A DNA stretch of 64,000 nucleotides from Bolinopsis microptera (Eukaryota; Ctenophora; Tentaculata; Lobata; Bolinopsidae), in the NCBI RefSeq assembly GCF_026151205.1, contig NC_087073.1:19498837-19562836 (forward strand), given 5' to 3'. A program made the translations under genes and the position numbers. Shown piece after piece: positions 57,601 through 64,000 of this stretch. Every line of letters starts with the position of its first letter. The stretch's first letter is position 1. Below the pieces are notes generated by a model. The model was not told where the DNA came from and made no database searches. It worked only from the letters and a program-made list of their open reading frames with translations.

Positions 57601-60600
57601 AAATTTGCCTTCTTGATTCTAAGCCCTATCTGGCGCCTTATCCTTATCCCGTTTTAACCCTTGGCCTATCTTTGCCCATCTATATATAAATATAATCATC
57701 TCAGCTCGGTTCTTGTTAACAATTCTTACCACATTTTGTTCTCCCTGAGTTTCGTTCCTGGCCAAGTTCACAAGTTGTACACAAGGCTGCTCCTTCTGAA
57801 CTGATCGTGTTATCAGGACATTCTTCACATGTGTTCATTTCAATGTTCTTGTAGCTTCCAGCTGGACATGGCTCTGAAGAATTAAGAAATCTTTAAACAG
57901 AAATTCGTTTGAACTACCTTATTAAGAAGTTATTGTGAGTACCAATATCCTTGGTTTTCATTCTATAGCACAGTTAATTCAAATTTAAAACATAACCATA
58001 ATATTAAATATAAGTTTTAAAGTTATCTTACCACAGGCTGTTGTGTCAGAGTTTGGTTTCCATCCAGCGTCACATGTCTCACAGCTTGTCATAGCATCAT
58101 TCCGATATGTTCCTTCTCCACACGGCTCTGGAATTATAACGTTACATTTACAACTGGCAAATCATAGTGGAAGATAAGAAAATCGTTGTTATATAAGTAC
58201 TTAAGGGGGCATACACCAAAACAGTGGTTTGTGCCGTCCAGACCAAATGACCTCATAGGCAGTTCAGTGACCTTCTAGCGCACCGTTTCCACACCAAAAA
58301 AAATTATTTTGAGAATACCCATTTTTGTAATCGAGCATTTCCTGGTTAAGAGTGTAATTTTCGGAAAAAATTATTTTGTGGTTGAGACGCTATAAGTTAA
58401 TCATTTCTTGCGGTATCAGGTTGAAATTTTGCTCGCCGTTTATTCACATCTATGTCAAGGTGTGTGTAAAATCTTGATATCGTATCTAAAAAGGCTGTTG
58501 TGTTATGAATTTTTAAAGTCAAAAAGCTAAAATTGTCCTTTTCAGGCTTATTTTAACAAAAAGTCAGTCAGGGAAGATCGGATTATTTGATGCTTGACAT
58601 CAAATTGTTCTCTGAATTCTGGCGCAGTTTTTGATGCCCTCAAAAATGTTTTTACTCATTCACCTTCTGATCTATTGGACCTCAAAGCCAAACAACAAAT
58701 TTAGGCACATTTTTCGTTTTTAATATTTACTGATTTTTCTAAAATTTTGATAGGAATGTGCTAGTGACTTTTTGAAGGGTGCAAAATAACCGCAACTAGC
58801 ACATTTATATATGAGTTATGAACAACAAAACACCCTAAAATGCTTCCCTTTGAAGTTATGGGAGAAAATGTGATTTTTTATCTGCAAAGCCAAAAAATCA
58901 CATTTTCTCCCATAACTTCAAAGGTAAGCATTTTAGGGTGTTTTTTTGTTCATAACTCATATATAAATGTGCTAGTTGCGGTTATTTTGCACCCTTCAAA
59001 AAGTCACTAGCACATTCCTATTAAAATTTTAGAAAAATCAGTAAATATTAAAAACGAAAAATGTGCCTAAATTTGTTGTTTGGCTTTGAGGTCCAAAAGA
59101 TCAGAAGGTGAATGAGTAAAAACATTTTTGAGGGCATCAAAAACTGCGCCAGAATTCAGAGAACAATTTGATGCCAAGCATCAAATAATCCGATCTTCCC
59201 TGACTGACTTTTTGTTAAAATAAGCCTGAAAAGGACAATTTTAGCTTTTTGACTTTACAAATTCATAACACACCAGCCTTTTTAGATACGATATCAAGAT
59301 TTTACACACACCTTGACATAGATGTAAATAAACGGCGAGCAAAATTTCAACCCGATACCGCAAGAAATGATTAACTTATAGCGTCTCAACCACAAAATAA
59401 TTTTTTCCGAAAATTGCACTCTTAACCAGGAAATGCTCGATTACAAAAATGGGTATTCTCAAAATATTTTTTTTTGGTGTGGAAACGGTGCGCTAGAAGG
59501 TCACTGAACTGCCTATGAGGTCATTTGGTCTGGACAGATTTGGTGTATGCCCCCTTAAGTACAGTTCAGATGTGTTACAATAACATTAGATTTAAACAAT
59601 ATTTGACAAATTAAATATCCGCACAACCACGGTTTTTTTGATAGAATTATTACCACCCAGACTCTTACGGTTCTTGTCTTTTCGTTCCACAAATTTGCCT
59701 TCTTGATTCTAAGCCATATCTGGCGCCTTATCCTTATCCCATCTTAACCCTTAGCCTATCTTTGCCCGTTTATATATAGATATAATCATCTCAGCTCGGT
59801 TCTTGTTACCAATTCTTACCACATTTTGTTCTCCCTGAGTTTCGTTCGTGGCCAAGTTCACAAGTTGTACACAAGGCTGCTCCTTCTGAACTGATCGTGT
59901 TATCAGGACATTCTTCACATGTGTTCATTTCAATGTTCTTGTAGCTTCCAGCTGGACATGGCTCTGAAGAATTAAGAAATCTTTAAACAGCAATTCGTTT
60001 GAACTACCTTATTAAGAAGTTATTGTGAGTACCAATATCCTCGGTTTTCATTCTATAGCACAGTTTATTCAAATTTAAAACATAACCATAATATTAAATA
60101 TAAGCTTTAAAGTTATCTTACCACAGGCTGTTTTGTCAGAGTTTGGTGTCAATCCAGCGTCACATGTCTCACAGCTTGTCATAGCATCATTCCGATATGT
60201 TCTTTCTCCACACGGCTCTGGAATTATAACGTTACAACTGGCAAATCGTAGTGGAAGATAAAAAAATCGTTATTATATAAGTACTTAAGTACACTTCAGA
60301 TGTGTTACAATAACATTAGATTTAAAACAATATGTGACAAATTAAATATCCACACAACCACAGTTTTTTGATAGAATTATTACCAACCAGATTCTTACGG
60401 TTCTTGTCTTTTCGTATCACAAATTTGCCTTCTTGAATCTAAGCCCTATCTGGCGCCTTATCCTTATCCCGTCTTAACCCTTAGCCTATCTTTGCCCATT
60501 TACATATAGATATAATCATCTCAGCTCGGTTCTTGTTAACAATTCTTACCACATTTTGTTCTCCCTGAGTTTCGTTCCTGGCCAAGTTCACAAGTTTTAC

Positions 60601-62499
60601 ACAAGGCTGCTCCTTCTGAACTGATCGTGTTATCAGGACATTCTTCACATGTGTTCATCGCAATGTTCTTGTAGCTTCCAGCTGGACATGGCTCTGAAGA
60701 ATTAGGAAATCTTTAAGCAGCAATTCGTTTGAAATACCTTATTAAGAAGTTATTGTGTCTGAGTACCAATATCCTCGGTTTTCATTCTATAGCACAGTTA
60801 ATTTAAATTTATAACATAACCATAATATTAAATATAAGCTTTAAAGTTATCTTACCACAGGCTGTTTTGTCAGAGTTTGGTGTCAATCCAGCGTCACATG
60901 TCTCACAGCTTGTCATAGCATCATTCCGATATGTTCCTTCTCCACACGGCTCTGGAATTATAACGTTACAACTAACAACTGGCAAATCGTAGTGGAAGAT
61001 AAGAAAATCGTTATTATATAATTAGTACTTAAGTACACTTCAGATGTGTTACAATAACATTAGATTTAAAACAATATGTGACAAATTAAATATCCACACA
61101 ACCACGATTTTTTAATAGAATTATTACCACCCAGATTCTTACGGTTCTTGTCTTTTCGTATCACAAATATGCTTTCTTGCATCTAAGCCCTATCTGGCGC
61201 CTTATCCTTATCCCGTTTTAACCATTAGCCTATCTTTGCCCATTTGGTTCACGTACTGTAGTGCGACACGTACTTTAGTGCGACACGTACCCTAGTGCGA
61301 AACCTCCAAGATCGACACTGTCGCACTAGAGTACGCTACCTGGATCGTAGTGCGACACGTACCCTAGTGCGACAGAGAATTTTCAAGGCCGACACTGTCG
61401 CACTACAGTGCGTTACTTGGACTGTAGTGCGATACGAACTAAAGTGCGACATTTTAAAGTTTTAATGACAAGAGTGTCATCTGAAAGTACTTTTGTTCTG
61501 CTGAGGTCTCTGCGTTGTATTCCGGGACTAGGTCATGTTGCTGCATCTTCCTCCAAAATGCTTGCTTGTGGTGGAAGAAGCATCCTTTCTTGGTGGTAGT
61601 GGGCCAGGTTGTCTCCCCAGCGTTTATCAGGGCTCTCTCGCAGTCACTCATGACAGATTGAGGGTCGACTCCAAATGCAAGGAGCTCATCCAAGAGGGCT
61701 TCATAATGAGCCTGTGTCTTTCCGGGGAGTAAGCCGAATGCAAGGGGAATTCAGTGCATCGCCAGTAAGTCTTGTCGTCGCGCTTCTTATCCAGGCAGTA
61801 GCGGTATCCGTCGTGGATAAGGTTTCTTGAACCAGTAGTGCGTCCAGAAATGAAGATGATTGAAGAAGACATGTTGATGTTGTTCGATGCTTTGGTAGAA
61901 TCATCGTGACCTTATTTATGGCCCAAGCATATGAACTTGTTATCCAAATCGGAGATATACGATGCGTGTAATAGGAAAGAGGATCATATGCTGCTTAAGA
62001 GTTACCCAGTGGATCACACACTGCATACGTGGCTTGAACTGACCCGAAGGAATTATGATCAGTGGATAACTTCGAAACACGTGATGTGAACCGACGAATC
62101 GTATTCGCAAGATCACTTCAAAATAAGTGACGTGAACCGGCCCGACAAATCCATAAAAAGGATAGGATGTACGCACTAGAGTACGCTACCTGGATCGTAG
62201 TGCGACACGTACTGTAGTGCGACAGAGGGTGTTTTTGTTGGACTTCGCACTAGAGTACGTGTCGCACTAGAGTACGTGTCGCACTACAGTACGATTACCG
62301 CCCATTTACATATAGATATAATCATCTCAGCTCGGTTCTTGTTAACAATTCTTACCACATTTTGTTTTCCCTGAGTTTCGTTCCTGGCCAAGTTCACAAG
62401 TTGTACACAAGGCTGCTCCTTCTAAACTGATCGTGTTATCAGGACATTCTTCACATGTGTTCATCTCAATGTTCTTGTAGCTTCCAGCTGGACATGGCT
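54664..62499 (-). CDS. GCC2/GCC3-module and sushi membrane protein, gene 2 (3' part)
   Basis: Minus-strand phase-1 exons: modules at 62,499-62,356 (48 codons), 60,951-60,856 (32), 60,693-60,550 (48), 60,217-60,122 (32), 59,963-59,820 (48), 58,127-58,032 (32), 57,873-57,730 (48) and 57,397-57,302 (32). A sushi-like exon follows at 57,032-56,838 (SCTGLKAEW, VVEVYCIESRALNKGSTEVTC, EPEC). Next are 55,582-55,501 (PCSAGTNRSTEKTKC) and 55,287-55,201 (YKTNMRQGGQKTGSTMVAIA), phases matching. The last exon ends at 54,664: a hydrophobic helix (SYAIAWIFYIGFVTLVASF), then RAEYDINGNPLEDFFATLLV and a Gly/Asn-rich tail. RAEYDINGNPLEDFF recalls the C-terminal half of PLAC8-type domains but lacks their cysteines. 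The join into the last exon is not phase-resolved; a small exon may be missing. The start lies outside the window. Probably a cell-surface receptor or matrix protein; ligand unknown. Confidence 0.65.
55380..55440. repeat. Fragment of the 714-1,048 foldback family
   Basis: GAGAGACACTGGCAGTGG followed by ACCATGATTATGGGTT and TTGGTCAAA matches the right arm of the foldback element near 1 kb. It lies in an intron of gene 2. Confidence 0.6.
55600..56780 (-). other. Intron of gene 2, no exon recognised
   Basis: The interval between the sushi exon and the PCSAGT exon is AT-rich. I see no protein-like frame or clear module; the phases of the flanking exons (both phase 1) are compatible with direct joining. 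Confidence 0.45.
58205..59554. mobile_element. TTAA-flanked giant hairpin element (piggyBac-like, non-autonomous)
   Basis: 1,350 bp flanked by TTAA (58,201-58,204 and 59,555-59,558). Ends are GGGGGCATACACCAAA and its complement. The two arms of about 670 bases are near-perfect reverse complements over their whole length, with the turn at about 58,878-58,890 (TATCTGCAAAGCC between TTTTTT and AAAAAA). It has no ORF of protein-like composition. TTAA duplication with GGG/CCC-starting termini is the signature of piggyBac-superfamily insertion. The empty-site equivalent (GTACTTAAGTACACTTCAG) occurs in sister introns at about 60,280 and 57,462. Confidence 0.88.
61246..62299 (-). mobile_element. Mutator-like (MULE) element, internally deleted, 8-bp target duplication
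   Basis: Flanked by GCCCATTT direct repeats (61,238-61,245 and 62,300-62,307). The sister intron at about 50,490 is the empty site. Termini GGTTCACGTACTGTAGTGCG and GGTAATCGTACTGTAGTGCG (complement) are imperfect inverted repeats, built from iterated CGTAC-TAGTGCGACA words extending about 190 bases on the left and 130 on the right. The interior encodes a transposase remnant on the minus strand. 8-bp duplications and iterated subterminal repeats fit Mutator-like elements. Confidence 0.85.
61454..61872 (-). pseudogene. MULE transposase remnant with FLYWCH zinc finger
   Basis: The first frame (61,872 down to about 61,745) reads as a FLYWCH-type zinc finger (SGRTTGSRNLIHDGYRYCL, then TYWRC). A second frame (about 61,745 down to 61,454) reads as part of a MULE transposase (FGLLPGKTQAHYEALLDEL, MSDCERALINAG, KKGCFFHHKQAFWRKMQQH). 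Between them the segment normally separating FLYWCH from this region, including the first catalytic aspartate, is missing and the frame shifts, so it is not functional. Confidence 0.8.
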
Positions 62500-63557
62500 C
62501 TGAAGAATTAGGAAATCTTTAAACAGCAATTCGTTTGGACTACCTTATTAAGAAGTTATTGTGAGTACCAATATCCTCAGTTTTCATTCTACAGTTTTCA
62601 TAGCACAGTTAATTCAAATTTAAAACACAATATGCGAAAAATTAAATATTCACATATTCCACGGTTTTTCGAGGAAATGATCGCTACCCAGACTCTTGCG
62701 GTTCATGTCTTTTCGTACCACGAATTTTCCTTCTTGATTCTAAGCTCAATACTAATTCAAATTGTTATCAGTTATTAGAGTTAACGCTAAAAATTCGCCT
62801 CATCAACAAACTATGAAGCACAATGCACATTGTACAATGTACAATGCACATACTGTGTAAACTCTGCAAAATAAATATTGAACCAAAACAGTTTTGAGTT
62901 TGTTTGGTAAAATAACTTTATACTGCTTATGTTCAAAATATTTTGTAAAAACATCAGTTTTCGATTAATAATTGTTTCAACCTTTAGTAGCTGAAAATGG
63001 CTTGTCTCTATGATGTCTACTACAAAATATGCAATAATTCTAAATTATAGTTAGCTATTTTGCAATCCGCTATCGCCAATATGATTATAACTCTGCCTTC
63101 AGTGAAAGAATGGTATTTTATCTCATTTAGAGGACAGATAAAATTATGACCAAGCTTTGATAAGTTACTAGAGAACCCGTGGTCACAGGGAGGAAGCTAA
63201 TAGTATTTTTTGTTAGTAAGTTTAAATCGCGTCAAAAAATATACTACACAACCGAAGATACAGCCGATTAAAATGTTGCTTGCACTAAACACAACGTAAT
63301 ATCAACAAAACTGATAAAAATGCCCTTCTAACAATCTTTGCACGTGCACGTGCGACGTGCGTGTTAAAACCCTCGTTACCATGGTTACTTTGCAACCTTT
63401 AGCTTTTTACCTAAAGCAAAGTAATTTGCACGTGGGTGGTTGTACAGACAGACATTCTACAAAAAGAATCTTTTGAATTATAATATTGATAAATAACAAT
63501 ATGCTAACTATCCTAAATCCCATATATCCTATATGTAATGTGTTATATTATGTTAAA

Positions 63558-64000
63558 TTTTGTAGATATCATTGAGCATAAGCAGTGATACAACGTATCT
63601 CGGGATGATCCGCAGAGTCTCGACTAGTTTCGGCTTACCGCCATCAACAGGATCGATGAATCATCTAGCGGGAAATTTGAAATCAATTATCAATAAACAA
63701 CATTCCGAAAGTATAAAAGTAAAATTCAAAAGAAAAAGTCAGTAGGAAAATGTACGAAGTAGGTAATGTAAATAAGGTAACTACTGTGAAAGCATGGAGT
63801 GGGCCAAAACAACTACAAAACGTGCAGAGTAAGACTGAACTGAGATAGGAAGTTAAAAGGAGGAAACACGTTCGCAAGCAAAAAGTACACTTTACTGCTA
63901 ATAACCTAAGAGAGAGTGTGTGTAAGTGTAAAGGGTAAAAATAGCCAAACATCGGACCTAATTCCCGGTAACTTTGCTCCTATTTAACCCAATAATCCTC
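63558..64000. other. Window end, no gene seen
   Basis: AT-rich. The minus-strand ORF at 63,683-63,952 is a Phe/Leu/Thr/Cys-rich frame without recognisable features and looks like chance. Missing 5' exons of gene 2 must lie beyond this end or in unrecognised form. Confidence 0.4.

Larger units (their letters stand above)
60830..63557 (-). repeat. Segmental duplication, copy 2 (matches 50,070-51,757)
   Basis: The partner of the 50-51.8 kb copy, enlarged by the Mutator-like insertion. 62,600-63,557 upstream of the last visible module exon contains no exon. Diverges from copy 1 at 63,557 (TTTTGTAGATATC here, AACACACTTG there). Confidence 0.88.

Noticed and set aside
63683-63952. Minus-strand ORF rich in Phe, Leu and Cys
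   Set aside because: Composition is that of AT-rich DNA, and there is no family signal or exon context.

Overview
This is eukaryotic, animal (metazoan) DNA. Genes are split by GT-AG introns of about 100 to 1,200 bases. The housekeeping genes are recognisably animal-type (TRMT112, neuferricin/CYB5D2, TFIIH p52, Mpv17 family). A secretin-like, phase-1 exon-shuffled receptor style is present, and the interstitial telomere tract is TTAGGG type. The AT-rich background, short introns and heavy load of diverse transposons suggest an invertebrate, possibly an early-branching one such as a cnidarian. I cannot name the species. No bacterial operons, rRNA, tRNA or CRISPR array were recognised.

Layout. 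1-4.4 kb: AT-rich non-coding DNA with foldback elements. 4.4-16.0 kb: a minus-strand gene for a seven-transmembrane receptor with LDL-receptor class A modules. Its intracellular tail is a 28-residue repeat, and its last exon plus 3' UTR (stop codon and AATAAA) has been copied ten more times downstream as a higher-order array. 16.6-19.2 kb: a plus-strand non-LTR retrotransposon 3' fragment, split by a foldback block holding a 7-bp minisatellite and an interstitial telomere tract. 19.9-20.8 kb: a decayed ORF1 of another non-LTR element. 20.8-25.8 kb: no genes, dispersed repeats.

25.8-34.0 kb is the compact gene core, all on the plus strand: two tandem Mpv17-family genes, TRMT112, a neuferricin-like gene and single-exon GTF2H4. 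35.7-36.2 kb on the minus strand holds the last exons of a putative GPI-anchored protein. 36.3-45.3 kb is a broken Ty3/Gypsy-class retroelement (gag, protease, RT/RNase H, integrase) with two extra coiled-coil ORFs downstream. A 5'-truncated non-LTR RT fragment with a 13-bp target duplication lies at 47.07-48.05 kb.

48.3-63.6 kb on the minus strand holds two related genes built from symmetrical phase-1 exons that alternate 48-codon and 32-codon cysteine-rich (GCC2/GCC3, ephrin-receptor-like) modules. The first (53.2 to 48.3 kb) begins with a signal peptide and an unfamiliar domain of about 145 residues. The second (62.5 to 54.7 kb) ends with a sushi-like domain and membrane-associated exons. 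Their introns carry a TTAA-flanked giant hairpin element, an internally deleted Mutator-like element with an 8-bp target duplication, and a 317-bp tandem repeat. A stretch of about 1.7 kb is duplicated between the two genes.

The strongest candidates for undescribed biology are the serial duplication of a GPCR tail/3' UTR cassette and the tandem phase-1 module receptor pair. All assignments come from reading the sequence; no database search was run.
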